This document shows positions 42,491-54,660 of a stretch of 64,000 bases of DNA, piece after piece. The DNA lies in assembly GCA_029582265.1 (NCBI GenBank), contig CM055816.1:22221825-22285824 (forward strand), in the 5' to 3' direction. The notes beneath the pieces are model-generated. The model did no database searches. It saw only the letters and a list, made by a program, of their open reading frames with translations, and was not told the origin of the DNA. The DNA comes from Zoroaster sp. YZ-2022 (taxonomy: Eukaryota > Echinodermata > Asteroidea > Forcipulatida > Zoroasteridae). Numbering within the stretch: the stretch's first letter is position 1; each line of letters starts with the position of its first letter. A program made the position numbers and the translations under genes.

Positions 42491-43600
42491 GCCCGATTTG
42501 TGAGGACTCTCTTAGCCGCTACATTTTGTGTATGGGAAATTTGATCTGGTTCCAATAACCGTGAATACATGTATTACGTGTTCCACTGGTTGGCAACCCC
42601 CCCCCCCACACACACACACACACACACCCTCACGCACATTGATTTGTGGGGTATTCCTTTGTTCGTTCTATTATCCCTTTTCTATATAATTCTCCTGTGG
42701 GGTACAAGATTTTCTATAGTTACCTTGTGGGGTCCAATTGTTCTATTGTGTTTTGGACCCCACAACGAATGGTGTGTACGTTCACACACACACACACACA
42801 CACACAAAATAAGCACAAAAAGTAATTTTACGAAATGCAAATTCTTTGGAAATACATTGTGAAGTAAATTAATTAAAGTAAATATTTGGAAATCCGAAAT
42901 GAAATGAATGTTAATCTACAATACAAAAGACTCAGAGGATGGATCATGATATTAAAATAAATGTATACCCTACATGAAGACCCGTGAGCATCAGAGTTAT
43001 TTGTTTATAGGTTTAAAAATGTTAAACAACCTTCAAATTCACGCCGTTTTACTGATCCGATAAAATTAGGTTTCTTGTTTTAGATTGTTGCCTTCAACAA
43101 TCATTATTTCATTCCTGTCATTCACATTTGCGTTTATTTAATTCTATTTTATTTTTTTTATTTTTTTTTTCATTTATGACAATTGCGAAATTACCTAACA
43201 CTGTTAAGTTGGCTGCTGTATTTCGTACTGGGCTGATGAATACTTTTTAGCGAACGAAATTATTTAGAAGAAACAAATCCATTTGTCTCTCCACAACGAG
43301 AGGTGGTGGAAATTGCTGACCTTTTGTAGCCTGTATGGAGAGGCCGGAGGGAAGGGCTTGACGCTCCCCTATCCTCGGTCCAGTGAAGGGGAGTTAACCT
43401 GTTGCTAATTCTCTACACCTGGGAGAAGGGAGTAGGAAGGGGCGCAGCCAGTGTCTCAAAAAGAAGGGAACATGGCCAACAAAGGGGGCACATGGACAAG
43501 AAAGGGGAAGATTTCCCCTTCCCTCTCCCACTGAATCTACCAATCAAAGGAGAGAGCTTCAACCCCTACCTCTGCCTACCTCCCCCGCTTCAAATGTCCC
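42491..43600. other. Low-complexity and repeat remnants, no gene
   Basis: Holds CA microsatellites at 42607-42628 and 42782-42806 bracketing a G/T-rich stretch. A block matching 30930-31080 lies at 42820-43010. A purine-rich stretch lies at 43325-43520. Confidence 0.6.
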
Positions 43601-45310
43601 TCCTCCCCTCCACGGAAAAAAATTGTTCTGGTACAAAAATGTTCGATTTAATACTGGAAATTAAGAAGATTTTGAAGGTGCTGTATCCTTTTTAAGTAAA
43701 GTATCCCGTTGTTATTTTATGTTGGATGTTCCTTCAGTGTCAGAGAGAGGTTCAATTATTTTACGTTTGTGTAGTTCTCATGTTACCGTTTGTCATAGTC
43801 TTATGATCTGTCACGTCACGAAGTTGACTTAGTTAATACACAAACTCAGAAATGAAAGAGAAAACTGTTTTCATTCGGTTCATATCACTCTGTTTATTGC
43901 ATTCCAATGATACAGATTTTCTTTACAATAATACATATTTTAATTGAGCATATCCAACAATTTTTGACATTTGAGTAATCACTCAGTGTATCTTTAACGT
44001 CCCTCATAATGGTGCATTTCTTGTTTTCAATATGACAAATAAAATTATTCAAAAATTTAAAATGCAAAACAATGAACAAAAATGTTCAAATACGCCCATT
44101 ATTTTTTCTATAAAAATGTCTTAAATTGTGGATGGCTCCTTACAGCTACCTAATTAAATAACATCTATGCGTTATGTACAGGCGATTTCATGGTTAAATC
44201 TGATTTAGCACGAAATATATTTTCAGCGTCATAAATATCAAATTAATAAATCAAATAATAAATCAAAATATCAAATTGTCAATAAAAACAACTTTAATTA
44301 CACATGAATTCTGCAGACTACTTTACGGTGGCTAAGACTATTATTCATTTATCAGTCATTTTTCCTGTACACTCATATGAATCATAGATAACAGACAGGC
44401 CGAAAACATATCAATTGAATGACGGGTGCTTCGCCAAGGATATTTTAACAGAATTTAACAGATTGTAATTGTTGACAAGAGACTAGGATATATGTAAATT
44501 CTACAAATACATTCAAATATTCATTTCAAAGAAATTAGACAAATTTAAAAAAATAATTTCACAACAATTGTGTCGGAATCACTGGCAAACATAACTGGCT
44601 AAAGGAGTGTACAGTCTCAAAAAATCTAAATAGGACCATGTGAACAAATTAGTAATTTCAAAATAGTTATTTCTAACGTTTCAAACCTAGCAGGTTCTTT
44701 CTCAAAGGCAAAATGAACGTCCATTTTGCCTTTGAGAAAGAACCTGCTAGGTTTGAAACGTAAGGCCAATAACTACTATTTTGCATTTATACTACAGGTC
44801 ATTTAGGTTGGTAAGCAGTTTGCAACAGCTAATTCTCTATTTACTCTTGTGTTTATGTATTTGTTCATGTGTGTATATCGTCCATTTTGCCTTTGAGAAA
44901 GAACCTGCTAGGTTCGAAACTTTAGTTTGGTATTAGCAGTTTCCAACAGTTAATTCTCTATTTAAATGATTAATTTTTGATAGCTCTTTTCTGATACAAA
45001 ATCAGGTTGGTTTGGAGATGTTTATTAAGATTTCCCCAAACATTGCTTCTTCCACTGTATTCTCGTTTGGGAAAGCAATTGCTGGAGGGAGGGATACCCG
45101 ACAGGAACTACAAAGTGAGTTTCCTTTTGTTTATTGGATAATTATTTAAATAATAATAATAATAATAAATATTTCCAAAAATATGAAACGAAAATCAAGT
45201 CAGGTTCACTTTCAGTGAGGATGAGCACTTTTTTATATAAATGTTTTACAAGGTCTGTTTTGGGGTATATTTTTAATTTGTTGTAAACAATGCAAAACAA
45301 CAAATTATTT
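43601..45310 (+). repeat. Duplicated block, copy 2 (matches 20440-22070)
   Basis: It aligns in the same order with the block upstream of the fibrinogen-like gene. Downstream of it, Penelope-like sequence stands where copy 1 has the gene. No gene is seen. Confidence 0.7.
44676..44761. repeat. Perfect 40-bp inverted repeat with hammerhead-like arms (family C)
   Basis: Arms 44676-44715 and 44722-44761 are exact complements around a 6-bp loop. Each arm contains TTTGAGAAAG, stem AACCT/AGGTT with loop GCT, then TGAAACGT. A third single copy lies at 44892-44920. The layout resembles the terminal hairpins of Penelope-like elements. Confidence 0.85.
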
Positions 45311-45496
45311 GTAACAAAAACTTTAAAAAAAATAATAATACAAATAAATAAATAATTATTATTATTATTATTTTTTTTTTAAACATGGATTATTTACCGG
45401 TACATTGTTGTTAGGTCGGCTCTTGGTAAATAAATGATTAGGGCCAGTGTGATGTGTTGAATCGTGGCGGGTAACCGGAAACATAAGTATGTTCTA

Positions 45497-45501
<5 letters not shown>

Positions 45502-45575
<74 letters not shown>
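45502..45575. repeat. (TA)n microsatellite
   Basis: About 74 bp of pure AT repeat. It creates spurious frames rich in Ile and Tyr on both strands. Confidence 0.95.
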
Positions 45576-45578
<3 letters not shown>

Positions 45579-46146
45579 CCTATATACCCTACCCTATGGC
45601 AATCCATTTTAACAACCCTAATCATAGCATTAATGATGTTGAACTCATTGTAATTGAAGCCTGCACTAGCAATGATACACATCGCAAACTTAGGGAGTCA
45701 CACTGAATACATCAACTCAAAACACTTCAACCTTATGCCTCAACATCAACACAGGTATCAAATAACAGAGCTACCTTTACCTATATCATTACTATTCACC
45801 TATATCACTGCTGGATTACTGCCTTGATATATATTTTTTGATATATATTTTTTACCTTTATGTTATCTTATCTTGTATATTATTACATTTTTTTCCAACT
45901 GTCTCTTATGGGACTATTTTAATTTAGCTATTTACACCCACACACCAACTCCTCAATTTGTATGGTGTAAACCCCCCCCCTTTTTTTTTTTTCATATCCC
46001 TTTGTGTATTGTCCTATTTTTAACCTAGCTTTACTACAAGCTGCCACCTCTACCTATTGCGTGGCTCAATAATCCCTCCTTTACCCTAGCTTTACCACAA
46101 GCTGCCACATCTACTTATTGTGTGGCTCAATAATCCCTCCTTTGTT

Positions 46147-46224
46147 GTACCTCCAGTTCTTTTCAGAACCAATTACTACTCAATTGAAATTCCACATGGT
46201 GTCACAGCAATTAGTCTTACTTAC
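46147..46224 (+). mobile_element. 78-bp Penelope-like tail insertion with 16-bp target duplication
   Basis: TAATCCCTCCTTTGTT stands on both sides (46131-46146 and 46225-46240). The insert is exactly the tail found after the hairpin in the 18020 and 31842 insertions, from GTACC to CTTAC. It is the shortest member of the series. Confidence 0.85.
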
Positions 46225-46392
46225 TAATCCCTCCTTTGTTCACTTCTGATACTCCTATTGGCTTTCTAGACTGATGCTTATTCTTAATTGGCTACTATTT
46301 TTCCCGCCTTTTTTGATCCCACCCCATGATCTTTGCTTTCCCTTTTCCCTGTAAATGGATGTGTTTTTTATGTTTGTACTTTGTCAAAGCCT

Positions 46393-46420
46393 CTGATGAA
46401 GGTCCGGTTTGGATCGAAAG
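46393..46420 (+). ncRNA. Hammerhead-like motif, family B
   Basis: CTGATGA, then GGTCC/GGATC pairing around loop GGTTT, then GAAAG. This matches the hammerhead core (CUGANGA, stem II, GAAA) better than family A, with one extra A. Stems I and III were not resolved. Confidence 0.45.
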
Positions 46421-46440
46421 CTAAGGCCACCCTCCCGATT

Positions 46441-47120
46441 TAATTTAACATTTGAGGACAATTTGGGGCATGCAATTTTCTTTTTACTGCAAGAAAAAAT
46501 ATCAACTCGTAATTGTTTTGCCCCCCACATTATGTCTAAAACCATGGTGAGGCTGTGCGACCCAGGGTGCGCCCACATATCTGCCAAGTCCTGGGTCCTA
46601 CACTGCCTGCATGCCCCCCCCCGCCCACTTCCAGGTAGCGATCGACGCCCATCTAAGTGTTTTGGTCTTGGAAAATACTTAATAGGCCCATTGCATAGGT
46701 ATGGTAGAAATACAGTGTTTTGGCCTAATAGAAGAAAGAGGAGGCAGGCAAGATATGATTTTGTAAATCAATATTGTTCTCCATCTCACTGAATTGTAAT
46801 ACTAAACAATGTTTACGAGTTATCCCCTCCTCGTTGTAACACATTCCCAGGTTTTGATAGTGGGTTATTTCTTTGTAATCAGATCACTAAGTTAAAAACG
46901 AATACATGTTTTAGCATGCAAAGCACGCCTCCTATGTGGCTAATAATAGACATGCTTGTTGTATGGAGGGTCCAATTTTCTCCATAAATATTAATAAAGG
47001 GCCATTTTGTGATGTTGTTTTATATTTTTAATTAATTTATATATTCGTAATGAGGTAATCCAAGATTTCGAATCGACAGTCAATATTATGATGACGCGAA
47101 ATTATCGAAAAGAGGATTTC
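46441..47120. other. No gene seen
   Basis: It contains a partial R-repeat match (46755-46810). The plus-strand frame across 46409-46792 starts within the Penelope-like UTR and has no domain. Confidence 0.4.
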
Positions 47121-48081
47121 GAGCGCTATAAACATGAATTTATGTAAAATAGTGAGACAAAACTCGGGTACGAATTTATTTTTCTCTCAAATTAAACAAA
47201 CATTCAATTTATTTTCATGCGAACAAATAAGTCAGGAAAGACCAAAGTGGAATTTGGTATGGATGGAGAAAAGATTCAAGATAAAAAAGTTAAGTAAAGA
47301 AACTTTAAATTTATGTACCAAATATTGCCTACTCATCAACTGTTATGCAAATGGAAATTAAAAGATGTGCCCAATGTGTAACGCTATCAATGATTACAAG
47401 CACGCATTTGCTTTTTGCAAACACACAACCGAATTTTGAACCGATTTATTATTTTTGTCGCCTCTCGAACCGATTATCAAATTCAACTGCCATCAGTGAT
47501 TGACATATTAACATCAGGTCCATATAATGGCATTATCAACACAATTGTTACTTTTGCTTTATTTTGTGGAGTGTCGTGGCCGAGCGGTCTAGCGCACCGA
47601 ACTCAAGTTCTGGTGTTGCCAGCAGCAGGGTGTGGGTTCGAGCCCCGGTCGTGACACTTGTGTCCTTGAGCAAGGTATTTAACCATAATTGCTTCGTTCT
47701 TCGGATGGGACGTAAAGCCCTAGGTCCCGTGTGTTGCATAATGCACGTGAAGTGGATTGTCGTGCGGTCTAGCGCACTGAACTCAAGTTCTGGTGTTGCC
47801 AGCAGCAGAGTGTGGGTTCGAGCCCCGGCCGTGACACCTGTGTCCTTGAGCAAGACACTTAACCATAATTGCTTCTCTCCACCCAGGGGTTAAATGGGTA
47901 CCTGTGAAGGCAGAGATGGTTTGCTCTATATGCGCTAGAAATGGCAGCAATTGAGCTGTATACTCCCCAGGGAGCTGAGATGGTTTCAGGAATGATTTAT
48001 GAGCCTTATGAGCAGGGATAATAATATAATGCGCCTTGAGCGCCACTTAGTTGGTGGATACGTGCGCTATATAAATCTATA

Positions 48082-48118
<37 letters not shown>

Positions 48119-48340
48119 TAAAGCAATGTTAATAGCTTACAATGAAAATAAATGGTTAGACATTTTCAAAGTTTTCAAAAAAGAAATATCATGGAGAGTA
48201 CAAATAAGGAATAATCTTTTCCCGTTTGCTTTGGTAACATAAGTTTTACCATTTTTGTTATATGTGATGTTTGTATTTGTGTGAAATTATGAATCGAAAT
48301 AAAAGGAACTGCGAAGTTCCATCTGGGAAACAAATAATTG
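47121..48340 (+). mobile_element. Non-LTR retrotransposon 3' end with zf-RVT remnant, copy 2
   Basis: Translated frames contain WNLVWMEKRFKIK, then CPMCN, HAFAFC, consistent with the C-terminal region behind an RT (zinc-binding zf-RVT pattern). It is broken by frameshifts and by a SINE at 47570-48117. The copy at 25122 is uninterrupted and serves as the empty site. The clade is not determined. Confidence 0.6.
47570..48117 (+). mobile_element. Composite (two-headed) tRNA-Leu SINE
   Basis: Two tRNA-Leu-like heads follow each other. The first has GTCGTGGCCGAGCGGTC at about 47572; the second, partly truncated, has GTGCGGTCTAGCGC at about 47761. Both have ACTCAAGTTCTGG and GGTTCGAGCCCCGG. One full body and an ATT-repeat tail (48083-48117) follow. 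A head-body fragment preceding a full SINE gives about 548 bp. The insertion lies in GCTTTATTTTGT/TTTAAAGCA, intact at 25380-25400. Confidence 0.8.
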
Positions 48341-50279
48341 CAGTCAATTATTGCATTGTGGTCTGTTTGACTTCTGTTCATCACATCACGCTACAATACA
48401 ATTACAATTAAATATAATTTTCCCTGATAGCAATCAGCAAATACTTTGTAAATCTGAGATGTAGTATCAATTTGATGTACAATAAAGTTGTATAATGACA
48501 GAAAATAGGTTTCAGGTTTGTTGTACTAGCTAAAGCAGTACCCTTTTTGAGTTTGTTTTAAACACATGTGAGTGTTTTGGTCCCGTAAAATACTCAATAT
48601 TACATTAGCATATTACATTAGCATATCTCACTTGTTGAATTGTAATACTAAACAACCTTGATATTTCACAGCAGCTACGACAGTCTTTATTTGGCAATCA
48701 AGATTGGTTTTTAATCAATATTTCCCTCCATCTCCCATACTGACTCGTAAAATATTAATATTAAACAACCTTGGCATTGACTCAACAGCTACGACAGTCT
48801 TTTGTTTTTGTAGAGTTACTGACAGCAAAGTTAATATTTATCAATTTGGTCATTTTAGCCAAGTATGGCTACCACTGCGCGTTGTTCCATTTACCCTTTC
48901 CACTTCATTTATTGCTTGCTGCAACCAGTTGAGGTGTGAACTGACATTTTCATATAAAAATACTTAGATGAGCTGTGGTTATCAAATCTGTTTTTTTTTC
49001 TTCTTGCTAACTGTGCTCTCGAATAGTCATATTGTAAAGCCATCCCCGGTCCGTCACCGTCCATTTCCTATCCTAATTGATCACTTTTATCTTTTGAATT
49101 ACATTTTTATTCTCAGGGTCACGTGGAGGACCTCATGAAATGTGAATGGGTTACCGTGATAAAATATCAGAAATAAATAAATAAAAGACAACATTGGAAG
49201 CAGCAATCTGAGGATCACTAGAGAGAATGCGATTTTTGTTATAAATAAAGTAGAGTAAACCACAGTAATTTGGCATAATTTTTAGCAGGAGCACTTACGG
49301 AATATATGCAGATATGTATACACACCTGTATATATTCTATAGTTAGGTACTGACATACAGTTTAGCTTGTTATAAAATAGAGTATATATGCAGATATGTA
49401 TACATACCTGTATATATTCTACAGTTAGGTACTGACATATAGTTTAGCTTGTTATAAAATAGAGTAATATACAGATAGCCTATGTATACATATCTGTATA
49501 TATTCTGTAGGTGTCCCTATTGTACGTACAGGCTGAGTCAGTATCATACTCTCTACAATGACACTGGTGGAGGTGCAATGGATTAACACTGTCAACATAA
49601 TTATTGGTGGCTCAAGTTTGGTTTGTTTTGTTCGTATATAACATTCATATTAGACTTAATTAAATCTGACTTGTAAACTTCGTCTGTATTTTTCAGAATA
49701 GACTCACTTCTGAAACTGACACATTTCGTTTGCACGCGTCATCATTACATCATCAATAGGGCATGTGTTATTTATCAATACTAACAACGTCCGATCGCGA
49801 CGAGACTTAAGAACTATGAAATACGAATATTTGCTAATTCTGAAGTTACATAATTATTACGTCATAAGGTGTCAAATTACATATTTATAACATACTTTAA
49901 AAAAAAACTTACATTTCACTCTTTTGATGTGTTAATGAACATGTCATTTACACTCATACCTCAAAAAGAAATATAAACACCTTTATAACTTAACACACGT
50001 CTCATTTAGCTGTCCCGATGTAATCAACGTAATTATCTTTGGCAAGGGCTGCAATATCTGCCCATATCAATTGATATATCAAAGCATAATATGTATAAGC
50101 TATTCGTATCTGAAACAGAAAATTCCGAGGCATGTGTGTGTTTCTTCGTGTGACCGGACTGACGCTTGCCGCGCTGGCAGGCTGAGAAAACGCCGATGTT
50201 CAATTTGAAACGATATGTAACCATATATTTGCCCGATTTGTGACAGCCAATTACTTATTTTAACTAGCTCAGTGTTTAA
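48341..50279 (+). repeat. Duplicated block, copy 2 (R repeat and 28.8-30.3 kb equivalent)
   Basis: It follows the order of 25600-30370 with internal deletions at 49010 and 49070. The ATATGCAGATATGTATACA unit near 49300-49500 is present three times where copy 1 has fewer. No gene. Confidence 0.7.
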
Positions 50280-50650
50280 AACACGAGCTGCATTATTTAC
50301 ATTGTGATGGATGTAAATTAAACTTGTATCATCAGCAATTAAACAAAAGGATATAATTTTTGATTTATTAAAAATTCATTAATATACATAATAAACAATA
50401 AGAGACCTAACACACTGCCTTGGGGAACTCTGCATGAAATGGATGGATCAAGAGAGAGTTAAAGGAAACAAACTGTGTGATAAATAACTCCTGAACCAAT
50501 CCAAGGCGAAATCCACGCACACCGTAATTCTCTAATTTAGAAATAAGAATGTTATGATTTACAGTGTCAAAAGCCTTGGAAAATACTAACAGAAAACTGC
50601 TTATTTTGTATGGCTTCAATAATTGAATTGAATTACAGAATGCAAATTCA
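50280..50650 (-). mobile_element. LINE reverse transcriptase fragment, copy 2
   Basis: The minus strand keeps KAFDTVNHNILISKLENYGVRG, a classic RT segment of CR1/jockey-type LINEs (palm entry with the first catalytic Asp). Stops and frameshifts follow. It is the duplicate of 30371-30800. Confidence 0.75.
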
Positions 50651-52301
50651 GGTGAACGTTGGGCTCTAAAAACCTATTTTCAATGACATAATGTGAACAA
50701 TTTTTATTTCAACAAGAAATTAATAAACATTTAATTTACTAAGTTAATGGAAGAACAATTTTATTGCCCTTCTTTATTTGTAAGCACAATAATTAATTTT
50801 ACTAAATGAAAATTCTTTGGAAATACATTGTGAAGTAAATAAATATTTCAAAATCCTAAATGAAATGAATGTTAATCTACAATACAAAAGACTCAGTGAG
50901 AGGATGGATCATGATATTAAAATAAATGTATACCCTACATGAAGATCCATGAGCATCACAGTTAGGGGGTTCACTTTATCCATTTTATTATAGGTTTCCA
51001 GATGAATTAAACAAAATGCATTCAATTTGATACCCGACACATTCAATTTGATATAAAAATGAATGCTCCTTTACATCATTATTCAATCAGCAAAAAGATA
51101 CATTCAAATTCATAAGTTGATCATTCTAACCCAACTCATTGATAAAATAAGTACGTTCCACTTGAAAGTGTCGTTACGTTCAATCAATTTCAAAAGAACC
51201 AATCGCAAGCGGTTGATCAAGAATTCAATTTCATCAACTGGCATTCATTTGTCACATTTTTACTTGCAATTCTCAGGCCCGGGTATGAAAGTTTAAGACA
51301 GATTCATTATATGCAATGTTGAAGGGATGGAACAACACTATTTATAAAATGCTGGCAAAACTGCTTTTCTTTGAATCATTTTTATTTTTATTTTGTTTAA
51401 TACATTTATAGTTTCATCAACATTATGGCGGACGTTTTGGCAATAATATCTTTCTTAAAAATGACAGTTCCTCAGACTAAATAGTTTATTGTGAAGATTG
51501 ATTCCACCATCAGCATTATACCAACTGAGTTGTACATTAACATTCAACCATTTGGTTATTTCTGAATTATTTTCTTTCAAATATAAGTTCTATAACCTAC
51601 CTTTAAGACAAAAATATTAAATTCAATAAGAATTTATATTAGGCCTACTCTGTGTTGTGTGGTTTCATTAAAAAATTTCATTATAATTTACTTGTATATT
51701 AAATAACTTATATCTTCTTCAGTTAGGGTCCTTCGTGTTTTAACGTAATACAAATAAATTGCCCGACTATTTGCTCCATGTTCAATAGTGTTGTTGTTAA
51801 GTGTACATGACTATTTACCAGGCAATTTGACGACTAACATTTCCTCCAACCATTCTTACTCAAAGAAATTAAACATAAAAATCCCCAAGTTGTGTAAGTC
51901 TGTGAAATTATCTTTTAAAAATATTTAGTATTTTACTTGAAACATAAATCAAAGACTCAATTACTAAGAAAGTATTTATAATGAATAAGATTAATTTAAT
52001 ATTAAATATTTCATACGTGTACGATTTTGTTATCCCCTTAAGTGTGGACAAATTAAAGAAATCATTTAAAATGCATATAAAATTAATCTTAATATATATA
52101 AGTTGGAATCAAAACTGCAAAATAACGAACTACATTTAAAACATGATTTACACAAATCACAATAATACAAGAAAACAACAAATAATTATTATTTTAAGGA
52201 CTACCGTATGTCAGAATAACTAACCATTCTCAAATTCAACAAGATCTCATGTCAACCGAATCCTTCCATCTTAGAGGTGTAATAGAACTTTACTTAATAA
52301 A
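50651..52301 (+). repeat. Duplicated block, copy 2 (matches 30801-32608 without the Penelope insert)
   Basis: It includes the ATTCAATTT-dense segment (50990-51300) and the empty site for the 31842 insertion (51704-51716). No gene. Confidence 0.7.
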
Positions 52302-52775
52302 CCGCAGCCATCTTTGCTTTCCTGTACACAAGTCTGTGAGAATCAGAATGAGGCACATGTACAACTGAACCAGTAGACAGGTTCATTACAATGTGATGGT
52401 TGCAATCATAACGATATCTATACCGCCTGTAGATAGGGAACATGACTATGATAGACGTGTGTGAGGAAAAAACAATACACAACGGGTAATTATTATTTCA
52501 TTGGTGTAAAACAATAAAGTAATATAGGGGTGGATCCAGGGTGTCGATAAAGGGGCGGGGTTACACTGCCAAATAAGGGGGCAAACAAATAACATATGAT
52601 AACTTGATGTGCAAAGAGTGTAATTCACCATTTTCATCGTCATTGAAGTAAATTTATATGGTAATTACGTGTTCTCCACACCTGTTATGGAATGAATAAA
52701 ACTGATGAAACAATAACGGCGATATACCTGTCCGAGTCATTGTATTTTGTCAGTAGGATAGTATAGGGTTCCCCG
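52302..52775 (+). repeat. Host repeat X copy
   Basis: It matches 32609-33082 closely, including the run into GGTTCCCCGGCC. Confidence 0.75.
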
Positions 52776-54269
52776 GCCATTTCCATATTTAAAAAACATA
52801 AATTAAAGATTCAAGAAAGTATTGATAATATGAATAAGATTCTTTGTTAATATGGGTAACATTGTCTTACTTATCTTGTGTACATGTCCTTATGGGAGTT
52901 TAACGTTTACTTTGCCTATAACATTATGAATATAGGGTCCTTGCTTGAACAAGCTTCATGCACATTCATAATTATATTAATTTAATATTAAATATTTCAT
53001 ACATGTACGATTTTGTTGTCCCCTTAAGTGTAGTGTAAATCAATATTTTTCTCCATCTCACTTGTTGAATTGTAATACTAAACAACCTTGATATTTTTAC
53101 AGCTACGACAGTCTTTTGTCACGTAGAGTTACTAACAGCAAAGTCAATATTTTAGCCAAGCATAAGCAACATACTGCACGTAGTTCTGTTTTCAGCTTTC
53201 CGCATCATTTATTGTTCATTGTAGCCAGCTGAGGTGTGAACTGATCAGCACAAGTCTATGTTTTCCTTGATAGAATATTCACCTGTACCCTGTAAATGGC
53301 ACACTGTATACCTGAGTTATTTACATTTTAAGATGTTTTAATTCAAGACATTTTGATGATTTTATTGTCCCCTTAAGTGTGTAGAAAATAAAGGAAGCAT
53401 TTAAAATGCATATAAAATGAATCCATTATTATATATTAGTTGGAATCAAAACTGCAAAATGACGAATTACATTTAAAACATAACACAAATCACAATAATA
53501 CAAGAAAATAAATAAACTTTCCTTTACATCAAATAAAACTAATTGAAAAAGGCAGAACACTCCCTTGTTACAAAACACTGCCTGACAGTCAATATCTTGC
53601 TTTGTGGATTTTTCCATTTCATAGACAAATAGAACTTCATCCAAGAATGGTAAATTTTGCTTCCCTAATGCACTTCTCTATTGGAATCAAAATGAGGCTC
53701 TTGTCTTAAATAGTGTGGAGCCTTACAAACTCATAGTAATTCATGATTAGCCGTCAGGTTACCAGACAAATATAACCTCAATGTAATGAGAATCTATTGA
53801 GAAGCATGGAGAGGATGTCTTCCTGGCAGGCAATGATTGCTTTAAATCAAAAACAATAAAGTCATGGCAAATTATCATGCATGTCTACTTTACATGCACG
53901 AGGTCGATGTCAACTATACTATCCTCATACTATCTATTTTGATGTAATAGAAAAGTTCTTTTGGGAAAATTGCCTTGCTCCTACCTATTCTCCTAGGAGG
54001 AGGAAATTCAAGGCCTGTGAGGTGATCAGACATTGTTAAATTAGATCGGTAAAATACCACAAGATTTACATATGTATGTGCCAGGTCTCTGTTCCTAAAA
54101 CTGAGGTTATTGTCATTGGGGTTAAGTATGGTCGCCAGCTGTATAATTTTAAGGACTGTCAGAATAACTGATATGATGGGTCTTATCACTAACCATTCTC
54201 AAATTCAAGAAAATCTCTTGTCAACCGAATCCTTCCATCCTATAGGTGTAATAGACCTTTAATTAATAA
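52776..54269 (+). repeat. Repeat Y (matches 33083-34589)
   Basis: It separates two X copies by about 2 kb as in the 33-kb block. No gene is supported. Confidence 0.6.
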
Positions 54270-54660
54270 ACCGCATCCATCTTTGCTTCCTGTACACAAG
54301 TCTATGAGAATCAGAATGAGGCACATGTACAACTGAACCAGTAGACAGGTTCCTTACAATGTGATGGTTTCAATCATAACGATATATCTACTACGGTACC
54401 GGTAGATAGGGAACTTGACTATGATAGATATGTGTGAGGAATGAACAATACACAATGGGCAATTATTATTCATTTGTGTAAAACGATAATGTAATACAGG
54501 GGTGGATCCTGGGTGTCATTAAAGGCGGCGGGGTTACACTGCCAAACAAGGGGAAAACAAGTAACGTTTGATAAATTGATGTACAAAGAGTGCAATTCAC
54601 CACTTTCATCGTCATGGAAGTAAATTTATACACTAATTACGTGTTATCTTTATTACCACC
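54270..54660 (+). repeat. Host repeat X copy, truncated
   Basis: Starts CCGCATCCATCTTTGC and ends at CCCTGAATCCATTCAATTTG, where it passes directly into an ATTCAATTT-dense segment. Confidence 0.7.

Larger units (their letters stand above)
45585..46440 (+). mobile_element. Penelope-like element 2, GIY-YIG C-terminus and 3' UTR
   Basis: The plus strand encodes HFNNPNHSINDVEL and RKLRESH, then IHQLKTLQPY, the pattern at the end of the GIY-YIG region of Penelope-like elements. A Trp codon has become TGA and one base is missing before the final GLN-type end, so it is inactive. The 3' UTR includes two tandem copies of a 58-bp unit (about 46026-46145), a nested 78-bp insertion, and a hammerhead-like motif at 46393-46420. 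Confidence 0.7.

Noticed and set aside
45464..45706. Frames rich in Ile and Tyr on both strands
   Set aside because: They are produced by the (TA)n microsatellite; only the segment after 45585 has a real coding signature (Penelope-like).
47548..47893. Overlapping plus and minus frames of about 100 codons
   Set aside because: They are the tandem heads of the SINE read in two directions.
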